A stretch of 64,000 nt of DNA from Lysobacter sp. (GTDB lineage: Bacteria; Pseudomonadota; Gammaproteobacteria; Xanthomonadales; Xanthomonadaceae), in contig JASLDW010000006.1 of NCBI GenBank assembly GCA_030151365.1, forward strand, positions 124,001 to 188,000, given 5' to 3'. Below the pieces are notes generated by a model. The model was not told the origin of the DNA. It saw only the letters and a program-made list of their open reading frames with translations, and searched no databases. Both the position numbers and the translations under genes were made by a program. Shown here piece after piece: positions 33,220-40,735 of the stretch. The stretch's first letter is position 1, and every line of letters begins with the position of its first letter.

Positions 33220-34497
33220 ATGCCCTTCGCCAAACCGGTCGCCGTCCTCGGCGGCGCGCGCATTCCCTTCTGCCGCCAGAACACCGCCTACGCCGGCGTC
33301 GGCAACCTCGATCTCTCGATCCGCGCGCTGGGCGCGGTGGTCGAGAAATTCCACCTGCAGGGCGAGGTGCTGGGCGAAGTCGCGATGGGCGCGGTGATCA
33401 AGCACTCCTCCGACTGGAACCTCGGGCGCGAGGCCGCGTTGTCGTCGGGACTGTCGCCGCTGACGCCGGGCATCACCCTGCAGCGTGCCTGCGGAACCTC
33501 GCTGGATTCGATCGTCGCCATCGGCAACAAGATCGCGACCGGCCAGATCGAGGCCGGCATCGGCGGCGGCAGCGACACCACCTCCGACGTGCCGATCGTC
33601 TACGGCAAGGCCTTGCGCAACGCCATCCTGCGCGCGAACGCCGCCAAGACCACGATGGGCAAGTTGCGCGCGTTCAAGGGCTTCTCGCCGCGCTGGTTGA
33701 AGCCGGATTTCCCCGGCGTCGCCGAGCCGCGCACCGGCAAGAGCATGGGCCAGCACTGCGAGGACATGGCCAAGGAATGGAACATCAGTCGCGAGGCGCA
33801 GGATGCATTGGCGGTGGCCTCGCACCACAAGCTGGCGGCGGCCTACGAGCGCGGATTCTTCGACGATCTCGTCGTCGAATTCCGCGGCGTGAAGCGCGAC
33901 AACATCCTGCGTCCGGACTCGACCATCGAAAAACTGGCGACGCTGAAACCGGCCTTCGACAAGACCTCCGGCCGCGGCACGCTGACCGCCGGCAATTCCA
34001 CCCCGCTCACCGACGGTGCCGCCGCCTGCCTGCTCGCCAGCGACGAGTGGGCGCGCGCCCATGGCCTGCAACCGCTGGCGTATCTGCGCGATGCGCAAGT
34101 CGCCGCGGTCGATTTCGTCGGTGGGGAAGGCCTGCTGATGGCGCCGACGATTGCCGTGCCGCAGATGCTGGCGCGCAATGGCCTCACCCTGCAGGACTTC
34201 GACATCTACGAAATCCACGAGGCCTTCGCCGCGCAGGTGTTGTGCACGCTGAAGGCGTGGGAGAGCGACGACTATTGCCGCAATCGCCTCGGATTGAGTG
34301 GTACGATGGGCTCAATCGACCCGGACAAGATCAACCCGAACGGTTCGTCGCTGGCGGCGGGCCATCCGTTCGCCGCGACCGGCGCACGCATCGTCGCGAC
34401 CGCGGCGAAGGAATTGGAGCAGCGTGGCGGCGGCCGGTGCCTGATCAGCATCTGCACCGCGGGCGGCATGGGCGTGGTGGCGATCCTCGAGCGCTGA
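33220..34497 (+). CDS. fadI: Acetyl-CoA acyltransferase (thiolase, FadI-like)
   Basis: 425 residues from ATG 33220 after CAGGAGTCC. The thiolase catalytic residues are Cys91 in QRACGTS, His in EIHEAFAAQ and the second Cys in CTAGGMG. Length fits the FadI type of beta-oxidation thiolase, which releases acetyl-CoA from 3-ketoacyl-CoA, normally with a FadJ-like partner that is not nearby. It is followed immediately by the M1 peptidase gene. The gene symbol is inferred from length and motif, so another thiolase class remains possible. Confidence 0.85.
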   Translation: MPFAKPVAVLGGARIPFCRQNTAYAGVGNLDLSIRALGAVVEKFHLQGEVLGEVAMGAVIKHSSDWNLGREAALSSGLSPLTPGITLQRACGTSLDSIVAIGNKIATGQIEAGIGGGSDTTSDVPIVYGKALRNAILRANAAKTTMGKLRAFKGFSPRWLKPDFPGVAEPRTGKSMGQHCEDMAKEWNISREAQDALAVASHHKLAAAYERGFFDDLVVEFRGVKRDNILRPDSTIEKLATLKPAFDKTSGRGTLTAGNSTPLTDGAAACLLASDEWARAHGLQPLAYLRDAQVAAVDFVGGEGLLMAPTIAVPQMLARNGLTLQDFDIYEIHEAFAAQVLCTLKAWESDDYCRNRLGLSGTMGSIDPDKINPNGSSLAAGHPFAATGARIVATAAKELEQRGGGRCLISICTAGGMGVVAILER

Positions 34498-34498
34498 G

Positions 34499-35809
34499 GT
34501 GTTCGCGGCAGCGCTGGCGGCGGGGCTTGCGCTCGCCCCGTTCGATGTCCGTCATTACACGGTCCGGCTTGAGCCGGATCCGGCCGTGCAAGGCATTCGC
34601 GGCGAGGAACGCATCGATCTCGAGCTGCTGGCGAACGGGCGCGAAATCGCTTTCGACGCCGGCGTCCTGGAGGTCAAGCGCGTCCGTTTGCATGGACGCG
34701 ACTTGCAGTTCCGTCGCGACGACAAGAAGCTGATCGTCGATCTCGGCAGCGATCAACCGGCACGGCGCGCGCTGTCGTTGGAAGTCCGCTACCACGGCGC
34801 GCCGAAATACGGCCTGGAATTCCATCTGCAGGAACGACAGGTCTACACGATCTTCTCGACCAGCCAGTGGATGGTCGCGGTGGATGCGCCATCCGAACGC
34901 GCGACGCTGGATCTTGCCCTGGTCTTGCCGAAGACGTGGTCGGCGCTGGCGACGGGCGACGAACAGCCGGCCACGCATGTCGATCGCGAACACGATCTCC
35001 ATCGCTGGCATCTGGCGACGCCGGTGCCGAGTTACGTCTATGGCTTCGTCGCGGGAGAATTCAAGCGGGTGGCGTTGCCGCAGTCGGGCGCGAAGCTTGA
35101 TCTGCTCGCCGATGCCGCCTACGCACGGCAGGCGCGCGCCGCATTCGCCGCGACTGCCGACATGCTGTCCTTCTTTGCGGAAAAAGCCGGCGTCCCTTAC
35201 CCGTATCGCCGTTATGGACAGGCCGTCGTCACCGACACCATCGGCCAGGAAATGGCGGGCCTGTCATTGCTGTCGAGCGGGTACGTGGAGAACGTCGCGA
35301 GTGGCGAACGTTCGATCGGCCTGATCGCCCACGAAGCCGCGCACCAGTGGTGGGGCAATGCGGTGACGTGCCGCGACTGGAACGAATTCTGGTTGAACGA
35401 AGGCATGGCCACCTTCATGGCGGCGGCCTACCTGCAGCACCACGATGGCGAAGCCGCCTACGCCGAAGCGGTGGAGGGCTGGCGCGAACGCATCGATGCC
35501 CTGCGCGCGAAAGGCGCCGACAAGCCGCTGGTGTTTCCCGACTGGAACAAGCCGAGCGGCGACGATCGCGCGGTGGTCTACCAGAAGGGTGCGTATTTCC
35601 TCCACGTCATGCGCGGGGAATTGGGCGAAAAGGCGTTCTGGACCGCGATTCGCGAATACACCCGGCGCCACTTCAATGGCTCGGTCCAGACGCATGATCT
35701 TCAGCAGGCGATGGAGCGCGCGAGCGGTCGCGACCTGTCCGCGCTGTTCAACCGGTGGGCGTACGCGCGTCCAGATGGTCCAGCAGCGCCCGCTCGAGCG
35801 CCGCGTTGA
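34499..35809 (+). CDS. M1 family aminopeptidase (short form)
   Basis: 436 residues from GTG 34499, one base after the thiolase stop. A short hydrophobic N-terminus (about 15 residues) may act as a signal sequence. The zinc site is HEAAH (278-282) with Glu301 in WLNEG, the M1 spacing of H-E-x-x-H-18-E. The upstream gluzincin exopeptidase motif reads GQEMAGLSL where many M1 enzymes have GAMEN. Full-size M1 enzymes exceed 800 residues; this short form lacks the C-terminal domain. The 3' end overlaps the opposite-strand gene by 62 bp. Confidence 0.85.
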   Translation: MFAAALAAGLALAPFDVRHYTVRLEPDPAVQGIRGEERIDLELLANGREIAFDAGVLEVKRVRLHGRDLQFRRDDKKLIVDLGSDQPARRALSLEVRYHGAPKYGLEFHLQERQVYTIFSTSQWMVAVDAPSERATLDLALVLPKTWSALATGDEQPATHVDREHDLHRWHLATPVPSYVYGFVAGEFKRVALPQSGAKLDLLADAAYARQARAAFAATADMLSFFAEKAGVPYPYRRYGQAVVTDTIGQEMAGLSLLSSGYVENVASGERSIGLIAHEAAHQWWGNAVTCRDWNEFWLNEGMATFMAAAYLQHHDGEAAYAEAVEGWRERIDALRAKGADKPLVFPDWNKPSGDDRAVVYQKGAYFLHVMRGELGEKAFWTAIREYTRRHFNGSVQTHDLQQAMERASGRDLSALFNRWAYARPDGPAAPARAPR

Positions 35810-36146
35810 TCGCTGGCCAGTTGCGCTTGCCGCCGGTGCGCGAGACATCGGCGGAAGACATGTGCGCGAAGACCAGCTCCGCCTGTCGCCACGAGCGCGC
35901 CGGCGACGGCACGAACAGGGCGACCAGGTCGCCATTGAAGCCGCTGCTGCGATCGACGCGGCCACGCGCATCGAGTTTTCCGTACAGGGGTTTGCCGGCG
36001 TAATAACCGAGCAGGCACTGGTGCCTGCATAGCCGCCGAAAATCGTGCGCATGCAGCGGGTAACGGAACCAGTGCGGGAAGCCGGCGACTTCGGCGGACA
36101 ACCGCGCAGGGTCGAGCGAGGGCGGCAATCCCGGATCAGCCGGCAT
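35748..36146 (-). CDS. Conserved hypothetical protein (132 aa)
   Basis: ATG 36146 overlaps the end of hemD by 11 bp, so it is read in the hemD operon. No recognised domain. Aromatic and His-rich segments PHWFRYPLHAHDFRRLC and LLGYYAGKPLYGKLD, then SSGFNGDLVALFVPSP and VFAHMSSADVS, look conserved and folded. No signal peptide. The 3' end overlaps the M1 peptidase gene tail to tail by 62 bp. The frame also continues upstream inside hemD, but those residues look like an off-frame reading. Confidence 0.65.
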   Translation of the reverse strand: MPADPGLPPSLDPARLSAEVAGFPHWFRYPLHAHDFRRLCRHQCLLGYYAGKPLYGKLDARGRVDRSSGFNGDLVALFVPSPARSWRQAELVFAHMSSADVSRTGGKRNWPAINAALERALLDHLDARTPTG

Positions 36147-36897
36147 TTGTCGGCGTCCGCAAGGCGACGGCAACGAGATCCTGCGGGCGCGCGCTGGCCG
36201 CGATGGCAATGCGCCCGAAACCAGTCCGTTCGCAAACCGTGCGCAGTCGTTCGCTGGCCACGATCGCGGGCATCGCCAGCAACTTCGCGCGGCGTTCATC
36301 GCCCAACTGTTCGAGTGCGGCGTCCAGCGCTTCCGCGCTGGTGACGAACAGCACTGCCGCGGCGGGAAGCGCATCGAAGCGCCGCAGCAGCGTCGGCGAA
36401 AGTTCCGCCGCGTCGCGCCGATAGACATTCGCACGCACCACCCTGGCCCCGCGTTCGGTCAACACGCGTTCGATCAGGCCGCGTCCGCCTTCGCCACTGA
36501 CCAGCCCGATGCGCTGGCCGGAGACATCGCGCAATTCCGCGAGATCGAGCAGGCCTTCGCTGTCCATGCGCTTTGGCGAGACGACGTGCGCGATGCCGTG
36601 GCGTCGCAGCGCGGCGGCGGTGCCCGCGCCGACGGCGATGGCGGCGGGCGTCGACAGCGATTGCAATCGCGCGGCACAGGTCGCCGCGTTCGGACTGGTG
36701 AAAATGCAGCGCGGTGCGGCGAGGGCGTCCCGCAAGCCCGAGCGCGCATCCACGTCATCGAGCGCGACGATCCGCAGCGGCGCCAGCGCCAGCAGGTGGC
36801 CGCCGGCGCGCGCCACCGCGTCGCGCAAGCGCCGGTGCTGGCCCTGCGGTCGCAGTCCGATCGCATACCATTCGCGCTCGCGCCGTCGCGTCGTCAT
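36136..36897 (-). CDS. hemD: Uroporphyrinogen-III synthase
   Basis: 253 residues from ATG 36897. The HemD fold is recognisable from the N-terminal GLRPQGQHRRLRDAVARAGG, FTSPNAATCAARL, AVGAGTAAALRRHGI, GQRIGLVSGEGGRGLIERVL, and the C-terminal VLFVTSAEALDAAL and ASERLRTVCERTGF repeats. It converts hydroxymethylbilane to uroporphyrinogen III in tetrapyrrole synthesis. It is divergent from the thioesterase gene (19-bp gap). hemH lies far downstream in the window, so the pathway genes are scattered. Confidence 0.9.
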   Translation of the reverse strand: MTTRRREREWYAIGLRPQGQHRRLRDAVARAGGHLLALAPLRIVALDDVDARSGLRDALAAPRCIFTSPNAATCAARLQSLSTPAAIAVGAGTAAALRRHGIAHVVSPKRMDSEGLLDLAELRDVSGQRIGLVSGEGGRGLIERVLTERGARVVRANVYRRDAAELSPTLLRRFDALPAAAVLFVTSAEALDAALEQLGDERRAKLLAMPAIVASERLRTVCERTGFGRIAIAASARPQDLVAVALRTPTNAG

Positions 36898-36916
36898 CCG
36901 CCAAGAATCGCACACC

Positions 36917-37390
36917 ATGTCCGAAACCGATCTCGTCGCCCGCATCCAGGAACTGTTGAACGCGATGCTGCCGGTCGCAGCGCTGCAGCCGCGCCTGGCC
37001 GAACTCGCCGACGACCGTTGCGACCTGCATGCGCCGCTGGCGGCCAACCTCAACGACAAGGGCTGCGCGTTCGGCGGCAGCCTGGTCTCGCTGATGACGC
37101 TCGCCGGCTGGGCACTGGTCACGGCATGGCTGGAGCGTCGCGGCATCCAGGCCGAGGTTTACGTCGCCGATTCGCAGGTGAAGTACCGCGCGCCGCTGTA
37201 CGACGACCTCGATGCCCGCGCGCAGTTCGCCGAACCGCTCATTGCGGCTGCCGTGCTGCAGGAACTGGCCGACCGGCGCCGCGTGTCCTTCCAGGTCCGG
37301 GCCGAGGTGCGGCGCAGCGACGGCCGCGTCGCCACCGGCATGGAATCGCGTTATGTGGCGGTCGTGCCCGATCGAATCGGGCCGGAGTAG
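36917..37390 (+). CDS. Hotdog-fold thioesterase, YiiD C-terminal type
   Basis: 157 residues from ATG 36917. The sequence NDKGCAFGGSLVSLMTLAGWALVTAWL and YVADSQVKYRAPLYDDLDARAQF is typical of the YiiD_C thioesterase group, with the hotdog helix holding the substrate channel. It has no fused acetyltransferase, unlike E. coli YiiD. It probably hydrolyses acyl-CoA or acyl-ACP; the substrate is not known. It is followed 9 bp later by a lipoprotein gene on the same strand. Confidence 0.85.
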   Translation: MSETDLVARIQELLNAMLPVAALQPRLAELADDRCDLHAPLAANLNDKGCAFGGSLVSLMTLAGWALVTAWLERRGIQAEVYVADSQVKYRAPLYDDLDARAQFAEPLIAAAVLQELADRRRVSFQVRAEVRRSDGRVATGMESRYVAVVPDRIGPE

Positions 37391-37399
37391 GATGGCGCC

Positions 37400-37822
37400 A
37401 TGAAACGCCATGCACGCATCCTGCTGTTGTTGCTCGGGCTCCTCGTTGCCGCCTGTGCCAGTGCCGGCAGCCGCGGCAAGGCGAATGCGCTGGAGAAAGC
37501 CCAGTACGCCTATTCGGCGGCGTTGCGCTGGGGCGACATCCGCGGCGCATGGATGCAGCAGGATCCGGCCTGGCGCAACACCCATCCGCTCAGCGATTTC
37601 GACCTCGAGCGCTACAAGCAGTTGCAGATCACGTCGTATCACGTGATGGACAGCAACAGTGGCGACGTCGACGAGGCCGTCCGCTCCGTCGAGATCGGCC
37701 TCGCCAACCGCAACACCATGGCGGCGCGCACCATGACCTATCGCGAGACCTGGCACTACGACACGGCCAGCAAGACGTGGTGGGTCACTTCCGGTCTCCC
37801 CGATTTCTGGAACGGGCAATAA
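37400..37822 (+). CDS. Lipoprotein of unknown function (140 aa)
   Basis: The N-terminal signal ends in LVAAC (Cys20). The mature domain resembles a compact alpha+beta protein: ALRWGDIRGAWMQQDP, TSYHVMDSNSGDVDEAVRSVEIGLANRNTMAARTMTYRETWHYD and WWVTSGLPDFWNG. The repeated beta-strand pattern with Trp/Tyr suggests an NTF2-like fold, inferred from pattern only. Predicted in the outer or inner membrane facing the periplasm. Confidence 0.75.
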   Translation: MKRHARILLLLLGLLVAACASAGSRGKANALEKAQYAYSAALRWGDIRGAWMQQDPAWRNTHPLSDFDLERYKQLQITSYHVMDSNSGDVDEAVRSVEIGLANRNTMAARTMTYRETWHYDTASKTWWVTSGLPDFWNGQ

Positions 37823-37895
37823 GGCGACGATACGTGGCGCCAAGGCGCGCGCTGGGCGACAATCGCCGTCCGCTCGCGCAACTCCCGGATTCCTC

Positions 37896-38330
37896 GTGAC
37901 CCTGCAAGACCTGATCGCATTCGCCGGCCGCCACCTGATGCTGTCGCTGGCCCTGGCCGGCCTCACCCTGGCCTTGATCGTCACCGAGGTGATGCGCCTG
38001 ATGCAGGGCTGGAAGACGCTGAAGCCGGCCCAGCTCACCGGATTGATGAACCACGACAATGCCCTGGTGGTCGATCTGCGCCCGATCAACGACTTCCAGG
38101 CCGGCCATATCGCCGGTTCTCGCAACGTCCAGATGAGCCAGTTCGATCCCGAGAACAAGCAGCTTGCCGGGGCGAAGGCCCTGCCGGTGGTGCTGGTGTG
38201 CAAGAGCGGCCAGACCGCCGGCGGCGCGGCCGGGCGACTGGCCAAGGCCGGCTTCGAGAAGGTCTACGTGCTTGATGGCGGCATCGGCGGCTGGATCGGC
38301 GCCGACCTTCCGCTGGTCAAGGGGCGTTGA
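37896..38330 (+). CDS. Membrane-anchored rhodanese-like sulfurtransferase
   Basis: 144 residues from GTG 37896. One N-terminal membrane helix (about residues 14-32) is followed by a single rhodanese domain: [21 protein letters not shown], the active-site Cys in [12 protein letters not shown] and [12 protein letters not shown]. Such proteins transfer persulfide sulfur or use the Cys for thiol redox. The domain probably faces the cytoplasm. secB begins 90 bp downstream, a pairing seen in other gammaproteobacteria where the order is rhodanese, secB, gpsA. Confidence 0.9.
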   Translation: MTLQDLIAFAGRHLMLSLALAGLTLALIVTEVMRLMQGWKTLKPAQLTGLMNHDNALVVDLRPINDFQAGHIAGSRNVQMSQFDPENKQLAGAKALPVVLVCKSGQTAGGAAGRLAKAGFEKVYVLDGGIGGWIGADLPLVKGR

Positions 38331-38419
38331 TTCCACCCCCGGCCGTACCCATCCAGGGATCGTCGCGCCTTCGTGCGATAATCGACGATTCCCAAACGAA
38401 ACAGTTACTGGAGCATTCC

Positions 38420-38944
38420 ATGTCCGACGAGACGACCAACGGCGCCGCCGTGCCCGCCACCGCCGAAGAGCAGGGCGCGACTTTCAGCGTCGAGAAGATC
38501 TACACCCGCGACGTCTCGTTCGAGGCCCCGAATGCCCCGGCCGTGTTCACCGAACAGGGCCAGCCCGACCTGCAGATGAACCTCAACCAGCGCGCCGGCC
38601 AGGTCGGCGAAAACGCCTATGAGGTGGTGCTGGGCGTGACCCTGACCTGCACCGTGAACGGCAAGACCGCCTACCTCGCCGAAGTGCAGCAGGCCGGCGT
38701 GTTCGGCCTCGCCGGTTTCGATGCCGCCGGCCTCGACGCCATGCTCGGCGCCCATTGCCCGAACATCCTCTACCCCTACGCCCGCCAGGCGATCAGCGAA
38801 CTGATCAACGGCGGCGGCTTCCCGCCGTTCTACCTGCAGCCGATCAACTTCGACGCGCTGTACGCCGAAGGCCTGCGCCAGCGCGCCGCCCAGCAGGAGC
38901 AGGGTGCGCTGGAATCGGGCACGGAGACGGCCGGCAACGCCTGA
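38420..38944 (+). CDS. secB: Protein-export chaperone SecB
   Basis: 174 residues from ATG 38420. The family core is clear: [92 protein letters not shown]. SecB is a homotetramer that keeps preproteins unfolded and delivers them to SecA. The acidic N- and C-terminal tails are longer than in E. coli SecB (155 residues). gpsA starts 14 bp later. Confidence 0.97.
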   Translation: MSDETTNGAAVPATAEEQGATFSVEKIYTRDVSFEAPNAPAVFTEQGQPDLQMNLNQRAGQVGENAYEVVLGVTLTCTVNGKTAYLAEVQQAGVFGLAGFDAAGLDAMLGAHCPNILYPYARQAISELINGGGFPPFYLQPINFDALYAEGLRQRAAQQEQGALESGTETAGNA

Positions 38945-38957
38945 AGCCGGTGACGGC

Positions 38958-39992
38958 ATGACGGCAATCGCAACCACTTCGGTGGTCGTGCTGGGCGCGG
39001 GCTCCTGGGGCACCGCGCTCGCCGCGTTGATCGCGCGCCACGGCAAGGACACCTTGCTGTGGGGCCGCGATGCGGCGGTGGTCGAGGCGATCGACCAGCG
39101 CCACGAGAATCCACGCTACCTGCCCGGCATTCCCTTGCCGGACAACCTGCGCGCCACCACCGATCTGGCCGCGGCGGTCGCTGCAGCCGATCTGTTGCTG
39201 GTGGTCGTGCCCTCGCATGCCTTTGCCGAGACGGTCGCGGCGATCGCGCCGCATCGCCGCCCCGGCACCGGGCTGGCGTGGGCGACCAAGGGCTTCGAGC
39301 CCGGCTCCGGACGCTTCCTCCACGAAGTCGCGGCGGAAGTGCTGGGCGATGACGTGCCGCTGGCGGTCGTCACCGGACCCTCGTTCGCCAAGGAAGTCGC
39401 GCTCGGCCTGCCGACCGCGCTGACCGTGCATTCGGACACGCCGGCCTTTGGCCAGGCGGTCGCCGATATCCTCCACGGCCCCGATTTCCGTGCCTATACC
39501 GGCCAGGACATGGTCGGCGCCGAGCTTGGTGGCGCGATGAAGAACGTGCTGGCAGTGGCCACCGGCGTCGCCGACGGCATGGAGCTCGGCCTCAACGCCC
39601 GTGCCGGCCTGATCACCCGCGGCCTCAACGAGATGCTGCGGCTGTCCGCGGCGATGGGCGCGCAACCGGAAACCCTGATGGGCCTTGCCGGCCTCGGTGA
39701 TCTGGTGCTGACCTGCACCGGCGATCTCTCGCGCAACCGTCGCCTGGGATTGTCGCTGGGGCGCGGGCAATCGATCGAAGAAGCGGTGCGCGCGATCGGA
39801 CAGGTGGTCGAATCGATCCAGACCGCGAATGAAGTGATGCGCCTGGCGGATCGCCACGGCATCGACCTGCCGATCAGTCGCGGCGTGCGCGACGTCCTGC
39901 ACGGGGACTGCACGCCGGCCGAAGGCCTGCATCGCCTGTTGGCGCGGGACCAGAAGCCCGAGTATCCGGCCACACTGTTTTCGCGGGCCTGA
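38958..39992 (+). CDS. gpsA: NAD(P)-dependent glycerol-3-phosphate dehydrogenase
   Basis: 344 residues from ATG 38958. The Rossmann motif [10 protein letters not shown] at the N-terminus, [15 protein letters not shown], the catalytic Lys region [32 protein letters not shown] and [13 protein letters not shown] are all present. It makes sn-glycerol-3-phosphate from dihydroxyacetone phosphate for phospholipid synthesis. In the secB operon; a GC-rich hairpin follows. Confidence 0.97.
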   Translation: MTAIATTSVVVLGAGSWGTALAALIARHGKDTLLWGRDAAVVEAIDQRHENPRYLPGIPLPDNLRATTDLAAAVAAADLLLVVVPSHAFAETVAAIAPHRRPGTGLAWATKGFEPGSGRFLHEVAAEVLGDDVPLAVVTGPSFAKEVALGLPTALTVHSDTPAFGQAVADILHGPDFRAYTGQDMVGAELGGAMKNVLAVATGVADGMELGLNARAGLITRGLNEMLRLSAAMGAQPETLMGLAGLGDLVLTCTGDLSRNRRLGLSLGRGQSIEEAVRAIGQVVESIQTANEVMRLADRHGIDLPISRGVRDVLHGDCTPAEGLHRLLARDQKPEYPATLFSRA

Positions 39993-39998
39993 AAAAGG

Positions 39999-40025
39999 CA
40001 AGGCCCGGACAGGGCCCGGGCCTTG
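39999..40025 (-). terminator. GC-rich hairpin between gpsA and trmL
   Basis: CAAGGCCCGG and CCGGGCCTTG with a 7-base loop. On the plus strand there is no T tract; on the minus strand the stem is followed by CCTTTTTC, so it may mainly terminate the opposite-strand transcript. It may also serve gpsA. Confidence 0.55.
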
Positions 40026-40060
40026 GGACGCGTCCCGGGGAGGGGGTGAGACGCGTCTGT
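40026..40060. repeat. Two short palindromes around ACGCGT
   Basis: GGGACGCGTCCC (40026-40035 core) and AGACGCGTCT (about 40050) lie 25 bp apart in the gpsA-trmL gap. They are followed by GTGCAGCC and GGGGAGTCATCC, words also present in the autotransporter leaders. No gene follows in this orientation. The significance is unclear. Confidence 0.3.
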
Positions 40061-40164
40061 GCAGCCGATGAGGGGAGTCATCCGTGCTGCAGGGCGAAGT
40101 ATGACTGCGAAATTGCAGGTTTGCCTGAATGTAAACCGGCCAGTTCACAAATTATGGAACCGCA

Positions 40165-40629
40165 TCACGTTCCGCCGGGAAAGCCGAGCTGCCGCCAGGC
40201 CTCGAAAACCGTGACCGCGACTGCGTTCGAGAGGTTCAGACTGCGGTTTTCCGGGCGCATCGGCAGCCGGATCCGCCGTTCGTCTGAAATCGTATTCATG
40301 AGTTCCGGGGGCAATCCGGCGGTTTCGCTGCCGAACAGCAGGGTGTCGTCCGCGCGCCAATCGACCTGATCGTGGCGGATCCGTCCCCGGGTGCTCAAGG
40401 CGAAGACCCGGGTCGGGCCGATCGCCGCCAGTGCGGCCTCCAGCGACGGATGGACGCGCATCTCGGCGTACTCGTGGTAGTCGAGGCCGGCGCGCTTGAG
40501 CTGCCGGTCGTCGATCGAGAAACCCAACGGTTCCACCAGGTGCAGCCGTGCGCCGGTATTGGCGCACAGGCGGATCACGTTGCCGGTATTGGGCGGGATT
40601 TCGGGCTGGTGGAGGATGACGTGGAGCAC
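40165..40629 (-). CDS. trmL: tRNA (cytidine(34)-2'-O)-methyltransferase TrmL
   Basis: 154 residues. A SPOUT methyltransferase with the trefoil-knot SAM motifs: [24 protein letters not shown] at the N-terminus, [14 protein letters not shown] and [28 protein letters not shown] at the C-terminus. It methylates the wobble ribose of tRNA-Leu in dimeric form. Length and residue order match E. coli TrmL (157). It converges on the gpsA end and is divergent from the M16 peptidase gene. Confidence 0.95.
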   Translation of the reverse strand: MLHVILHQPEIPPNTGNVIRLCANTGARLHLVEPLGFSIDDRQLKRAGLDYHEYAEMRVHPSLEAALAAIGPTRVFALSTRGRIRHDQVDWRADDTLLFGSETAGLPPELMNTISDERRIRLPMRPENRSLNLSNAVAVTVFEAWRQLGFPGGT

Positions 40630-40735
40630 GTGCGTTCAGCGATTCAGTCGCGACGGAGGGGGAATGACCTTCGGCCAGTGTATCGAGCGGCGCGAACCGG
40701 TAGGCTTCGAAGTTCCGTGTCCAAGGGGAGACCCC

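Noticed and set aside
34499..35809. M1 peptidase as a broken full-length gene
   Set aside because: No further M1 sequence is found in any frame downstream; short M1 forms exist and the zinc site is intact.
36147..36434. Upstream extension of the 132-residue protein into hemD
   Set aside because: The extension reads as an off-frame of hemD with Arg/Ser/Cys-rich sequence.
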